A program made the translations under genes and the position numbers. A stretch of 64,000 nucleotides of DNA from positions 14,008-78,007 of the forward strand of contig JBDOIE010000034.1 in the NCBI GenBank assembly GCA_041082245.1, given 5' to 3'. Source of the stretch: DAOTVY01 sp041082245 (GTDB lineage Bacteria; Chloroflexota; Chloroflexia; DTKN01). Every line of letters starts with the position of its first letter. The stretch's first letter is position 1. Shown piece by piece: positions 8,813 to 17,827 of the stretch. The notes below the pieces were generated by a model, which saw only the letters and a list, made by a program, of their open reading frames with translations, was not told the origin of the DNA and did not search any database.

Positions 8813-10087
8813 ATGAGAATTGCGTTCTTCGTGTACGAATATCCACCGGTCATCGTCGGGGGACTCGGTACTTATGCCACTTACCTGACGCGCACCCTGG
8901 TGCGGCAGGGCCACGATGTGGTCGTCCTGACGATGAACCGGGAAGGTGCACTCAAGACCCGCGAAGTCGTTGCGGGTGTGGAAGTACACCGGCCCATCGG
9001 CATCGATGCGACGAACGTGTTCCCGCTCCTCCTGAACGAAGAACTCCGGCAATGGGGGAGTTTTTTCAACGATATCTTTGTGTACAACGTGCTCGCCGCA
9101 AGCAAGTTCCTGAACGACCTCATCGGAAAAGAAGGCGCGCGCTTCGATGTGGTCGCCGTGCACGACTGGCTGAGCGCGATCGCCGGACTCGTCGTGCGGA
9201 ACCAGACCGATCTGCCGGTCGTATTCCACGTGCACAGCACAGAGTGGGGCCGACGAGGCGATGCGGGTTCCCCGTTCGTGAGCCGAATCGAACGCGAGAT
9301 GGCCTTCCAGGCGCACCGGATCGTTACCGTGAGCCACGCGATGAAGGAAGATCTTGTGCGTCACGGATGGTCGGCTGCGACGATCAGCGTCGTCTGGAAC
9401 GGTGTGGACCCGGCGGTGTACGATCCCGCGCGCGTACCACGCGAGGAAGTCGAATCGCTTCGCGCAACCTACGGGATCGGCCGTGAAGAGCCGATGATCC
9501 TGTTTGTCGGCCGGCTGACGTGGGTGAAAGGCGTACGGAACCTCATCCAGGCGATGCCCGCGGTGCTCGCGGATTACCCGAAGGCACGCCTCGTCATCCT
9601 GGGAAAGGGGGAAGAGCAGCACGACATCGAGGAGCTCGTGCACCGGCTCGATCTGGCGGGCCGTGTGATCACACGGTACGCCTTCGTCTCCGAGTGGGAA
9701 CGGATCGTCCATTATGCCGCGGCCGACGTATGCGTCTTCCCTTCCGTCTACGAGCCGTTCGGTATCGTGTCCCTGGAAGCTATGGCGATGGCGAGGCCGG
9801 TGGTGGTCGGGGCGAACGGTGTGGTCGGCTTTCGCGAACAGGTGGTACCTTCGGGACCGGACCAGAACGGCATCCACGTGAACGGAAACGACCCTGCAGA
9901 CATCGCCTGGGGAATCCGATCTTTGCTCGAAGACCCCGCACGCGCGCGGGAGATGGGAGCCCGGGGCCGCACCCGCGTGCTGCGCTACTTTACCTGGGAA
10001 AGCGCGGCACGGCAGACCGCCGAAGTCTATCAGGAGTTGCTCGCTTCCCTGGGGCAACCTTCTGGCCATCCTCCTGCCGAAACATGA
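8813..10087 (+). CDS. GT4-family glycosyltransferase (glycogen-synthase-like fold)
   Basis: This 424-residue GT-B enzyme has an N-terminal acceptor lobe beginning MRIAFFVYEYPPVIVGGLGTY, like starch/glycogen synthases and GT4 enzymes. Its C-terminal nucleotide-sugar lobe has FVGRLTWVKGVRNLI and the EPFGIVSLEAMA E-x7-E motif. It transfers a sugar from an activated nucleotide donor; donor and acceptor are unknown. The ATG at 8813 is preceded by AAGGAG. Its TGA overlaps the mnmA ATG (ATGA), implying translational coupling, although the two functions look unrelated. Confidence 0.85.
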   Translation: MRIAFFVYEYPPVIVGGLGTYATYLTRTLVRQGHDVVVLTMNREGALKTREVVAGVEVHRPIGIDATNVFPLLLNEELRQWGSFFNDIFVYNVLAASKFLNDLIGKEGARFDVVAVHDWLSAIAGLVVRNQTDLPVVFHVHSTEWGRRGDAGSPFVSRIEREMAFQAHRIVTVSHAMKEDLVRHGWSAATISVVWNGVDPAVYDPARVPREEVESLRATYGIGREEPMILFVGRLTWVKGVRNLIQAMPAVLADYPKARLVILGKGEEQHDIEELVHRLDLAGRVITRYAFVSEWERIVHYAAADVCVFPSVYEPFGIVSLEAMAMARPVVVGANGVVGFREQVVPSGPDQNGIHVNGNDPADIAWGIRSLLEDPARAREMGARGRTRVLRYFTWESAARQTAEVYQELLASLGQPSGHPPAET

Positions 10088-11199
10088 ACGCGCCCGCACG
10101 AGACGAGGAGCGTACGGTTCTGGTCGCTATGAGCGGCGGGGTCGATTCCTCGCTGGCGGCCGCGCTGCTCCTCGAGCAAGGGTATTCGGTCACCGGCGTG
10201 ACGCTGCACCTCTGGTCCGGGGAACCCTCCTGGCAACCCCGCGAGAGCGCCTGCTGCTCGCTCGAGGCGGTGGACAGCGCCCGCAGGGTGTGCCAACTAC
10301 TGGGGATTCCCCATTATGTGCTGAACCTGTCGGAGGAGTTCGCGGCATACGTCGTACAGCCCTTCGCCAAGGCGTACCGCGAAGGCCGGACACCCAACCC
10401 CTGCATCGCCTGCAACCGCGAGATCAAATTCCGCGTGCTGCTCGACCGGGCCCGTGCCCTCGGATTTCGCTTCCTCGCCACGGGCCACTACGCGAGGATC
10501 ATCTGCGAGCAAGAGGAGTCCGGGCTGCGGTGGCGTCTGCTCCGGGGGACCGATCGCCAGAAGGATCAATCGTATGTGCTCTATATGCTCGGGCAGCGGG
10601 AACTCGCCGCTTTGCTCTTTCCCCTGGGCGGATTGCGCAAGGAAGAGGTGCGGCGTGAGGCGGCTCGGCGGGGTCTCCCGACGGCCGGCCGCCCCGAAAG
10701 CCAGGAGATCTGTTTTGTGACGGAAGGGGACTACCGCGCCTTCCTTTCGAAATACCTTCCGGAGATCGCGCGCCCGGGGCCTATTCGCGATCTCTCCGGC
10801 CGGGTTCTCGGCATGCACCGCGGACTGGCCGGCTACACCGTCGGACAGCGAAAGGGGCTGGGCATTTCCGGACAGCCGCAGCCGCTTTTCGTGGTAGCGC
10901 TCGATCCCTCCGAAAACACGGTGATCGTGGGCCCGAAAGAGTCGCTCTACGCCCGCGGACTGGAGGCCGAAGCCGTTTCGTTCGTGTCCGGAAAGTGGCC
11001 CCAGGAGCCCCTGCGGGTCTTGGCGCAGGTACGCTACCGTGCTTCGCCTGCCCCGGCTACCCTGCGCCCGCTGGGAAACGGCCGCATATACCTGGACTTC
11101 GACACACCCCAACCGGCAATCACGCCCGGGCAGGCGGTGGTCTTTTACCAGGGGGATGAGGTTCTGGGCGGAGGGACGATCGTGCGCGCGGTGCGTTGA
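10084..11199 (+). CDS. mnmA: tRNA-specific 2-thiouridylase MnmA
   Basis: MnmA puts the 2-thio group on the wobble uridine of tRNA-Lys, -Glu and -Gln. The 371-residue protein has the N-type PP-loop VAMSGGVDSS near the N-terminus, the catalytic Cys in TPNPCIACNREIKF, the second active-site Cys in ESQEICFV, and the KDQSYVLYML motif. Normal length. The start overlaps the glycosyltransferase stop. It converges on ybaK with a 14-nt gap. A substrate tRNA-Lys with a UUU anticodon is encoded in this window at 18642. Confidence 0.95.
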   Translation: MNAPARDEERTVLVAMSGGVDSSLAAALLLEQGYSVTGVTLHLWSGEPSWQPRESACCSLEAVDSARRVCQLLGIPHYVLNLSEEFAAYVVQPFAKAYREGRTPNPCIACNREIKFRVLLDRARALGFRFLATGHYARIICEQEESGLRWRLLRGTDRQKDQSYVLYMLGQRELAALLFPLGGLRKEEVRREAARRGLPTAGRPESQEICFVTEGDYRAFLSKYLPEIARPGPIRDLSGRVLGMHRGLAGYTVGQRKGLGISGQPQPLFVVALDPSENTVIVGPKESLYARGLEAEAVSFVSGKWPQEPLRVLAQVRYRASPAPATLRPLGNGRIYLDFDTPQPAITPGQAVVFYQGDEVLGGGTIVRAVR

Positions 11200-11213
11200 G
11201 CGCAATTCCCCTT

Positions 11214-11708
11214 TTAGCTGCGGTCGGGTCCGCCGGCCGGCGCCGCTGCCTCGACAACCTGGGCCCCGGTCAGCGCGAGCAGGTCTGTAACCCGGAGCCG
11301 AAGGTTGATCCCACGGCGGCCTGCGCTCACCAGCACCTCGGTCTCCTCGAGCGCCGAGCGGTCGATGTAGACGCGAAAGCCCCGGTCCAGAAGCGCGAGG
11401 GCCGAGATTCCACCGACTTGCAGGCCGGTCCACCTCTCCGCTTCGCGTTGGGTCGCCATACGGAGCTTCTTGACCCCGAGGGCGCGCGCGAGCCGGGTCA
11501 GGTCCAGTTCCCGATCCCCCGGCACAAGGACCAGAAGCGGACGCCCTTCCGGTTGCGCGACGACGAGCGTCTTGTAGACCTGACGGGCAGGGAACCCGAG
11601 TGCCCGAGCAACGCCTTCCGCGGAGTGGATCTCCGGCGAGAAGTAGTACGCTTCGTAACGGATGCCCCGCGCCTCAAGAAGCCGCATCGCGTTGGTCTTC
11701 TGGACCAT
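11214..11708 (-). CDS. ybaK: Cys-tRNA(Pro)/Cys-tRNA(Cys) deacylase YbaK/EbsC family
   Basis: This 164-residue YbaK-type editing domain contains TNAMRLLEARGIRYEAYYF at the start, then GFPARQVYKTLVV, and GGISALALL near the middle. These are family landmarks. YbaK-type proteins hydrolyse Cys-tRNA(Pro) made in error by prolyl-tRNA synthetase. The gene lies 81 nt downstream of a zinc-ribbon gene on the same strand and probably shares its promoter. Confidence 0.88.
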   Translation of the reverse strand: MVQKTNAMRLLEARGIRYEAYYFSPEIHSAEGVARALGFPARQVYKTLVVAQPEGRPLLVLVPGDRELDLTRLARALGVKKLRMATQREAERWTGLQVGGISALALLDRGFRVYIDRSALEETEVLVSAGRRGINLRLRVTDLLALTGAQVVEAAAPAGGPDRS

Positions 11709-11789
11709 TGCGGTTGTCTCCCTGAGCCCGCCGCCACGACACGGTCGGATCTATCCGGCGACTTGACCTGCACCACGCGAATCGGGTGC

Positions 11790-12140
11790 CTATCGGGCCT
11801 CGTCGCCGGGTTGCTCCGCGCCGTACACCGCAAGGATCTCGTGGGCCTCGGCCGCCAGGCTCTCAGGCACGAGCAGACGGTGGGCCCCCAAGCCGTCCAC
11901 CGTCAGCCCGAATACCGGGCCAGCCTCGCGCTGGATCACGACCGGGATGCCCTCCTGTTCCAGCAGCCCTTTCAAGAGAAAGGCCTGGGGCTCGCTGTAA
12001 ACCGTGTGGACACGCACGAGCGGTTCCATCGGATCGAATGGTTTCCAGGCGGGGCTTTGCGGCAGCAGGAGGTGGCCGCACTCCGGGCAACGGTCCTCGA
12101 CTCCCGGCTGCTCTTTTCGGCAATAAGGACAATAGGGCAT
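11790..12140 (-). CDS. Zinc-ribbon plus DUF2007-like signal-transducing domain protein
   Basis: This 116-residue protein starts with a zinc ribbon (CPYC near residues 4-7, CPEC near 18-21). A short beta-alpha domain follows: VYSEPQAFLLKGLLEQEGIP with VIQREAG and LLVPESLAAEAHEIL. That pattern is typical of DUF2007 (PII-like signal-transducing) proteins, whose role is unknown. The ATG at 12140 has AGGAGGAG 3 nt upstream. A longer in-frame start would contain this ribosome site and is unlikely. It is the first gene of a likely two-gene unit with ybaK. Confidence 0.7.
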   Translation of the reverse strand: MPYCPYCRKEQPGVEDRCPECGHLLLPQSPAWKPFDPMEPLVRVHTVYSEPQAFLLKGLLEQEGIPVVIQREAGPVFGLTVDGLGAHRLLVPESLAAEAHEILAVYGAEQPGDEAR

Positions 12141-12205
12141 AGTCTCCTCCTCACTGCTCAGCCGCTTCCGTGAAATCTCCGCCCTCAAAGCTGCCGGGTG
12201 CTGTC

Positions 12206-12234
12206 ATTCTAGCCTGGTTGCAGAGCGGTGTCAA
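12206..12234 (-). promoter_or_regulatory. Promoter for the zinc-ribbon/ybaK unit
   Basis: On the minus strand, a consensus TTGACA (12229-12234) and TAGAAT (12206-12211) are spaced by exactly 17 nt. Confidence 0.7.
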
Positions 12235-12350
12235 CCGCGCGCGAAGAGTGGTTCCCTTCGCCCTTACCGGATACGTGCACGGCACCCTCGAGGGGGCGGT
12301 CTGGTCGCCTCGCAGGGACGGTACCGTTCGCCTGTCAGGCCTTCTTGTGG

Positions 12351-12356
12351 TACAAT
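12351..12356 (+). promoter_or_regulatory. Extended -10 promoter for the CDF transporter gene
   Basis: TGTGGTACAAT carries a -10 TACAAT at 12351-12356 with a TGn extension, 36 nt before the ATG. The -35 is weak. Confidence 0.5.
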
Positions 12357-12391
12357 TCCGCCTGAGTGCGAACGGAACCGGGAGATCGGAA

Positions 12392-13795
12392 ATGACAGAA
12401 GCAGCAGTCACGTTTCGGGGTATCAGGCGCGTGCTCTGGATCACGATGGGGTTAAACCTCATCCCTTCTGTCGCGAAGCTCCTGATAGGCTACTGGACCG
12501 GATCGCTCAGCCTGATCGCCGATGGGTTCGACTCGGTCTTTGACGCCGCGTCCAACGTGGTCGGGCTTGTGGGCATCCATATCGCGGCGCGACCGGCAGA
12601 CGAGGAGCATCCGTACGGACATCGTAAGGCTGAGACATTCGCCGCGCTGGTGATCGCCGGCCTTCTTTTCCTCACCACCTGGGAACTCGGAAAGAGCGCC
12701 GTCGAACGGCTGCTGGACCCTGCGCGCATCCGGGCCGAGGTCAACGCCTGGAGTTTCGGTGCGCTGCTCCTGAGCATGCTGATCCACGGGATCGTGGTAT
12801 GGTACGAGATGCGGGAAGGGCGTCGTCTGCGGAGCGAAGTGCTCGTCGCCGATGCACGCCACACCCGGGCTGATATCCTGGTCTCCCTGGCGGTGATGGG
12901 CGGGCTGGTCGCAGTACGCCTGGGTTACCCCCTGGCCGACCCCATCCTGGCGCTCGTCGTCGCGGGGTTCATCGCACGGATCGGAGTAGAGATCGTTCGC
13001 GACAGTATCCCGGCGCTGTTGGATCGGACGGTTGTGGAACGGGACGAGATCGAACAGGTGGCGCTTGCGGTCCCGGGGGTAGAGTCGTGTCACCGCATCC
13101 GCAGTCGGGGGCACAACCAGGCGATCTACGCCGACCTGCACATCCGCGTGGCGCCGGAGATGAGCACCTCCCAGGCCCATGCGGTGGCCCATGAGGTCCA
13201 GCGACGGCTGCGTGCGCGCCGGCCGGATATCCAGGATGTCACGGTGCATGTGGAACCGTCGAGCACCCCCGAGGAGGGCCAAAGGCTACACCCGATCGCT
13301 ACCCGGTTGCGGCGCATCGCGGACGGGCTCGGAATCAGCGTGCACGGGATAAACGCCTATGAGGTGGGAAAGGATACCCTGGTAGAAGCGCATCTCGAGG
13401 CGGACAACTCCGTTTCGCTTGCAGAAGCCCATCGCCTGGCATCGGAGCTGGAGGAACGCGCACGCCGCGAGATCCCCGGCCTGACCGAGATCACCACGCA
13501 TATCGAGCCTCAGGGAACGATCGTGCAGAACGGGCCCGCCGCGCAGGGAGAATCGGAGGTCGAAGCCCGCGTGCAGGAAATCCTCCGTTCCTCAGGTCTG
13601 CCGGGAAGCTATCATCAGCTGCAGGTACGGCGTGGAAGCTGTGGCTGGGTAGTCTCCTTGCACTACCAGCTCCCTGGGCAGATGGCGCTTGTGGACGCTC
13701 ACGAGCTCTGCGGCTCCCTGGAACAACGACTCCGCGAGAGGGTCCCGAACGTCGAGCGGGTGCTGATCCACACAGAGCCGGACGGAGAGATGTAA
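12392..13795 (+). CDS. Cation diffusion facilitator (CDF) transporter with three tandem C-terminal domains
   Basis: This 467-residue divalent-metal/H+ antiporter has about six membrane helices within residues 10-200. Metal-site residues are in ADGFDSVFD (Asp47, Asp51) and RHTRADIL (His157, Asp161). HPYGHRKAE follows the second helix. Normal CDF proteins have one ferredoxin-like cytoplasmic domain; here three homologous copies follow (about 213-290, 303-375 and 392-463). Each has the pattern ...AHxxxxxLExRxRxxxPxxxxVxxHxEP. Metal specificity is not predictable, though Asp in place of the usual His on helix 2 may favour Mn or Fe. The start is the ATG after the promoter. Confidence 0.88.
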   Translation: MTEAAVTFRGIRRVLWITMGLNLIPSVAKLLIGYWTGSLSLIADGFDSVFDAASNVVGLVGIHIAARPADEEHPYGHRKAETFAALVIAGLLFLTTWELGKSAVERLLDPARIRAEVNAWSFGALLLSMLIHGIVVWYEMREGRRLRSEVLVADARHTRADILVSLAVMGGLVAVRLGYPLADPILALVVAGFIARIGVEIVRDSIPALLDRTVVERDEIEQVALAVPGVESCHRIRSRGHNQAIYADLHIRVAPEMSTSQAHAVAHEVQRRLRARRPDIQDVTVHVEPSSTPEEGQRLHPIATRLRRIADGLGISVHGINAYEVGKDTLVEAHLEADNSVSLAEAHRLASELEERARREIPGLTEITTHIEPQGTIVQNGPAAQGESEVEARVQEILRSSGLPGSYHQLQVRRGSCGWVVSLHYQLPGQMALVDAHELCGSLEQRLRERVPNVERVLIHTEPDGEM

Positions 13796-13825
13796 GGGCG
13801 GCTTCCGGTGTGGAAGCCGCCCTTA
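13793..13825. terminator. Perfect hairpin between convergent genes
   Basis: A 14-bp perfect stem (TAAGGGCGGCTTCC and its complement) with a 5-nt loop GGTGT overlaps the CDF stop codon and sits before the end of the convergent oxidoreductase gene. There is no U-tract, so it may act as an mRNA 3' end stabiliser or bidirectional terminator. Confidence 0.55.
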
Positions 13826-13840
13826 CGAAGCGATACCATC

Positions 13841-16800
13841 CTATCCCCGGGCGGTTTCGCCGCGAAGGTAGGCTACCATCCGCGGCATAAAGTGCGGGAT
13901 CACCAGAGGGAGCATCTTGGGGAGAAGCCGTTCCATTGCTATGGGCATCAGGTCCGGCATCTGCTCCTTCATGTGCTGGGGCATCGGGACGCGCTTTTCC
14001 ACTGCGGCCAGCATAGCCGGAAGGACCTTCGGCATCATCCCCGGCATCAAGATGGGGAAGAGCGGGGGCATCATCGGCTTCATCATCGCGATCATCGCCT
14101 CCCGCACCGGCCCAGGCGCCCCGCGTACCATCTTCATCATCCCTCGGAATGGGGCTGGCATGGCCTCGATCATTTGCGGCAGGAGCTCCGCCATCAGGTC
14201 GGCCATCGCTTCAGGCTTCAGCAGCCAGATCATCGCCTCGAAGGTGCGCCATTGCTCCAGGGCATAGGCTGTGGGGTCGTAGGCAGGGAGGCCGAGCGCT
14301 TCGGAGGCGATGTGGCCGAGGTCGATCACCGGAAGCTCGCGTCCGGTTTTTTCGACGGTGATCCGCAGCTGCACCTCGCAGCACGGGCACGAGGCCACGA
14401 TCGCCTGAGCACCGACGGCTTCTGCCTCCTTCAGCCGGACTTCGCCGATCACTTTGCCGGTGTCCGGGTTCTCCAGAAGCGTGAGGACACCTCCACAACA
14501 GTGGGCGTGCTCGCGGTTGTGTTCCATCTCCACGAGTTCCAGGCCAGGGATCGCCTTGAGCATCTCGCGCGGTGGCTCGTAGATGCCCCCGGCGCGGCCC
14601 ATATGGCAGGAATCGTGCCAGGTGACACGCATGGGGATGGGCTGTGTGAACCGCAGGCCGCCGGCCTGGATGCGCTCCGCCAGGATCTCGGAGTAGTGCT
14701 TGACCTCGAAGGGAAACGAGATCCCTAGCTTCTTCGCCCATTCCGGGTAGTAGACTTTCCACGAAAGCCAGCAGGCGGGGCACGAGGTGACCACCGTGCG
14801 GACGCCGTGTTCCTTCATCCCATTGATGTTGTGGCGCACGATCTCCTCGAAGGCGTCCCACAGGCCTGCGACCAGCATGGGGAGGCCGCAGCAAGCCTCA
14901 CCGTCCCCGAGGTAGGTAAAGGCCACACCCGCCGCATCGAGCAGGCGCGCCGTGCCCTGCGCCACATCCTGTTCCACGAACGACGCCGTGCAGCCGGGGA
15001 AGTACCCGACCTCGGCACGCGGGAGGATCTTGGGCCGGACGTCCTCGGGTACCCAGTTCGCGCGGTCCTTGCTGTAGGAAGCCCAGATGTTGCGTTCCTT
15101 GCGCAGCGCCGCGCGCATGATTTCGAACGCGGGGAGGGTGAGCTGGCCCTTTTCCGCGATCAGGTGGCCGCGCATCTTCAGCCAGGAGGGTTCGTTCGGA
15201 AGCTCGAGGGGGCACTCGACATTGCACACCTCGCAGGTGGTGCAGGCCAGGAAGCGGGTGACCCACTCCGGGGTCCACTTCGCCCTCCCGGCCATATACT
15301 CCCGGAGGAAGAACCACTTGGCACGTGGCGAATGGGACTCCCAGCCGCGGCCGTAGAACTGGTCGCACTCTCCGACGCAGTACCCGCACTGGGCGCAGGT
15401 GTAGGCGTACCAGGCAACGTCATCCGGAATGCCCCGGCGGCCGGCCCCGGCGATCCGTTCTCCCACCGGCGCCCTGGCGGCGTTCGCGACGGCCCGCACG
15501 ATCGGCTCAGCCGCCGATGCCGCGCGCATGAAGAGACCGAGCGCGCCGTTGCCCAGTACCTTGCCGGGGTTCATGATGTCCTTCGGATCCTTGCGGACCT
15601 TGTGCTCGCGGAGCAGGTGCAGTTTCTCTGCTCCGAGGATATGCTCCGCCTGGTGGGCAAAGTACAGTCCTGCGGCGTATGCCCGTCCTCCCACACGGCG
15701 TGCCAGTTCGATGGCCGAGAGGGCCAGCCCGTAAGCGAAATTGAAGGCGAACGTGCGCTCATCGTGCAACAGGAAGCCCAGAAGGGTAACCTGGCGGTCG
15801 GGCCCCGAGACCATCCCCTCGATCGCGATCGGCTGGCGGATCTTCTGCTCCCATTCCTCAAGCAGCCGCGCGAGCTGTTCTAGGGGCACCACGGCCTCGG
15901 TAGGGATAAGGGACGGGCCAAGACGCTTGATCGCCATGATACGGAAGCGCTCCTCCCATTCGTGCTTCGCCACCTCTTCGGGGCAGCGCTCTCCACCATG
16001 GTGCGCGATGATGCGCTCCAGCGCCGGTCCGACCTCGGCCGCGCGCGAAGCGGGGTAGACAAAGGCTGCGCAGTACGTCTCGGGCAGCGGCACCCGTTCT
16101 TCTTCCACAGGGTGGCCATGCTCCAGTTTGGGAGGAAGGCGGTTCTTCCAGGCTGCCATCGTCGGATTGGTAAAGCTGACCGACCATAGCGGCAGACCCT
16201 CTGCGACCACCTGCTTCAGCGCCTCGGCCAGCCAGCGCGCCTCGGCGAAGCGCGCGCCCACCACGACCTCTTCCTCGAGCGGACGCACCCGCAGCGTCAC
16301 CTGCGTGATGATCCCGGTGATGCCACCGGCGCCCGAGACCAGCTCCAGCTCCTCGCCGCGGAGCTCGCGGACCCGGCCGTCAGGCTCCACCACCCGTGCG
16401 GCGACCACATTATCGCGGAACGATCCGTACTCAAAGCTCCCGTAGCCGTACCCCCCCTGCGCGAGCCAGCCGCCGACGGTCGACGAGGGGGCACTGGAGG
16501 GGTAAAGCCGGAGCGCAAGTCCTTGCTTTCCGAGCTCCTTCTCCAGGTCCTCCCAGACGATCCCCGGTTCTACGGTCACAGTTTCCGATCGCGGATCCAC
16601 CTGGATGATACGGCGCATGCGCCAGAAATCCACCAGCACCCCGCCCCGTACCGGCACCACTCCCCCGTATCCCGAGGTAGCCTTGCCACGGGGCACGAGC
16701 GGCACGCGGTTCTCGGCCGCCCAGCGCACGAGGCGTACGACCTCGTCCTCGTCTTTGGGTTGCACGACGGCGGCAGCCTGCGGCCGGCCGAGCAGCGGCC

Positions 16801-16927
16801 GGACGAGGGGAGGCAGGACGCCCACGTCGTGCCCGTACACGCGGCACTCCATGGGGTCGGTGGAGACGCGGTTGTGAAAGATCTCGCGCAGGGATGCCTC
16901 CTGCGCCTTGCTCAGTCGCACCGTCAT
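13841..16927 (-). CDS. Fused FAD-binding oxidase / Fe-S (CCG-domain) oxidoreductase, GlcD-GlcF type, with Met-rich tail
   Basis: This 1028-residue protein fuses two parts that are often separate. An FAD-linked 2-hydroxyacid dehydrogenase comes first (FAD_binding_4 about 40-235 with GKATSGYGG and SSTVGGWLAQGG, then the C-terminal oxidase domain). A bis-4Fe-4S module follows (CAQCGYCVGEC, CTTCEVCNVEC), then two CCG cysteine-rich domains (FPGC...CCG; DSCH...CCGG). This resembles D-lactate/glycolate dehydrogenase fusions that pass electrons to the quinone pool. The last 124 residues (905-1028) hold 24 Met and 21 Pro and match nothing I recognise. The ATG overlaps the arsR stop (ATGA), and GAGGAGG lies upstream. 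It is the third gene of a dsrE-arsR operon. Confidence 0.88.
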   Translation of the reverse strand: MTVRLSKAQEASLREIFHNRVSTDPMECRVYGHDVGVLPPLVRPLLGRPQAAAVVQPKDEDEVVRLVRWAAENRVPLVPRGKATSGYGGVVPVRGGVLVDFWRMRRIIQVDPRSETVTVEPGIVWEDLEKELGKQGLALRLYPSSAPSSTVGGWLAQGGYGYGSFEYGSFRDNVVAARVVEPDGRVRELRGEELELVSGAGGITGIITQVTLRVRPLEEEVVVGARFAEARWLAEALKQVVAEGLPLWSVSFTNPTMAAWKNRLPPKLEHGHPVEEERVPLPETYCAAFVYPASRAAEVGPALERIIAHHGGERCPEEVAKHEWEERFRIMAIKRLGPSLIPTEAVVPLEQLARLLEEWEQKIRQPIAIEGMVSGPDRQVTLLGFLLHDERTFAFNFAYGLALSAIELARRVGGRAYAAGLYFAHQAEHILGAEKLHLLREHKVRKDPKDIMNPGKVLGNGALGLFMRAASAAEPIVRAVANAARAPVGERIAGAGRRGIPDDVAWYAYTCAQCGYCVGECDQFYGRGWESHSPRAKWFFLREYMAGRAKWTPEWVTRFLACTTCEVCNVECPLELPNEPSWLKMRGHLIAEKGQLTLPAFEIMRAALRKERNIWASYSKDRANWVPEDVRPKILPRAEVGYFPGCTASFVEQDVAQGTARLLDAAGVAFTYLGDGEACCGLPMLVAGLWDAFEEIVRHNINGMKEHGVRTVVTSCPACWLSWKVYYPEWAKKLGISFPFEVKHYSEILAERIQAGGLRFTQPIPMRVTWHDSCHMGRAGGIYEPPREMLKAIPGLELVEMEHNREHAHCCGGVLTLLENPDTGKVIGEVRLKEAEAVGAQAIVASCPCCEVQLRITVEKTGRELPVIDLGHIASEALGLPAYDPTAYALEQWRTFEAMIWLLKPEAMADLMAELLPQMIEAMPAPFRGMMKMVRGAPGPVREAMIAMMKPMMPPLFPILMPGMMPKVLPAMLAAVEKRVPMPQHMKEQMPDLMPIAMERLLPKMLPLVIPHFMPRMVAYLRGETARG

Positions 16928-17301
16928 CGGTTGTCCTCCTCTATCTCCGGGCGGGAGCCCGCCCGGGCACTCTCCAACAGGCCGGCCTGTTGGGCAAGCA
17001 GGTCGGCCAACATCTCACGCAGCAGGTCAAGGGCCTGGATGATGCGACGGTCCGCAAGGGAATAGTAGACCGACGTGCCCTCGCGACGTCCCACGATCAA
17101 CCCGCGGTCGCGCAGCATCTTCAAATGATGGGAGACCGTGGGCTGCGCGGTCCCGAGCGCGGCTGTAAGCTCTGCCACGTTGCAGGGGCCCGACGCGAGC
17201 AGGTACAGGATCATAACCCGCTTGGGATCGCCAAGCCCCTCGCAGATGTAGGTGTGCAGCAGTTCGATCTCTCGCTCCAACCTGTCCGAAACCTCCGCCA
17301 T
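16924..17301 (-). CDS. ArsR/SmtB family transcriptional regulator
   Basis: This 125-residue winged-helix dimer repressor has a core of LGDPKRVMILYLLASGPCNV, then AELTAALGTAQPTVSHHLKML (recognition helix), and a wing at GRREGTSVYYSLAD. There are two cysteines, Cys20 and Cys40. Cys40 sits where thiol-sensing relatives (BigR/SqrR-like) have a redox cysteine, but the second Cys of those proteins is absent from the last helix. No obvious metal-site CxC is present. It is the middle gene of the operon and its stop overlaps the next ATG. Self-regulation through the palindrome at 17828-17839 is likely. Confidence 0.87.
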   Translation of the reverse strand: MAEVSDRLEREIELLHTYICEGLGDPKRVMILYLLASGPCNVAELTAALGTAQPTVSHHLKMLRDRGLIVGRREGTSVYYSLADRRIIQALDLLREMLADLLAQQAGLLESARAGSRPEIEEDNR

Positions 17302-17312
17302 CTACACCTCCT

Positions 17313-17795
17313 TCAGATGAACAGGGTGATATGGGAGCGGCTTGCGGTAGCGACAAAGGTCGCGGCACCTGCCACCCCGGCGACCTCGTCGATGAGGTCC
17401 TCCCTACGGATCTCCATGACCTCCATACTGGTCTGGCAGGCAAGGAGTTTGACCCCGAGCTGGATGGCGAGCTGTCGGAGTTCGGCAAGCGAAGCCACCC
17501 GCTTGTCGCGCATCATCTTCCGGAACAGCAAGCGGCCGATCCCGCCGAAGTTGAGCCGCGAGGGAGAGAGCCGCTCGATGCCGCCGCGGTTCAGGAGCCC
17601 CAGCATTTTCCCCAGGAACCCCTTACCGGTGAGGTTGCCTTTCTGGATTGCCTTCAGCCCCCAGAACGTAAAGAACATCGTGGTGTCGATGCCGCTGGCC
17701 GCGGCGGTGGTAGCGATGATAAAGGCCGCCATAACGCGGTCCATATCGCCGCTGAAGACGATGATCGCCGCCTTTTCCTTTTCGGGTTCGCCCAT
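17313..17795 (-). CDS. DsrE/DsrF/DrsH-like sulfur-relay family protein
   Basis: This 160-residue protein is of the DsrE/F/H-like superfamily (peroxiredoxin-like subgroup). It begins with an IIVFSGDMDRVMAAFIIATT strand-helix. FFTFWGLKAIQKG follows in the middle, and LLACQTSMEVMEI has the conserved candidate sulfur-carrying Cys. Such proteins bind or pass sulfane sulfur or act as membrane-associated partners of redox enzymes. It is the first gene of the operon with arsR and the FAD/Fe-S oxidoreductase, 11 nt before arsR, with GGAGGTG ahead of the ATG. Confidence 0.82.
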   Translation of the reverse strand: MGEPEKEKAAIIVFSGDMDRVMAAFIIATTAAASGIDTTMFFTFWGLKAIQKGNLTGKGFLGKMLGLLNRGGIERLSPSRLNFGGIGRLLFRKMMRDKRVASLAELRQLAIQLGVKLLACQTSMEVMEIRREDLIDEVAGVAGAATFVATASRSHITLFI

Positions 17796-17827
17796 AGCAC
17801 ACCTCCGGGACTGCCTGGATTATTCAC

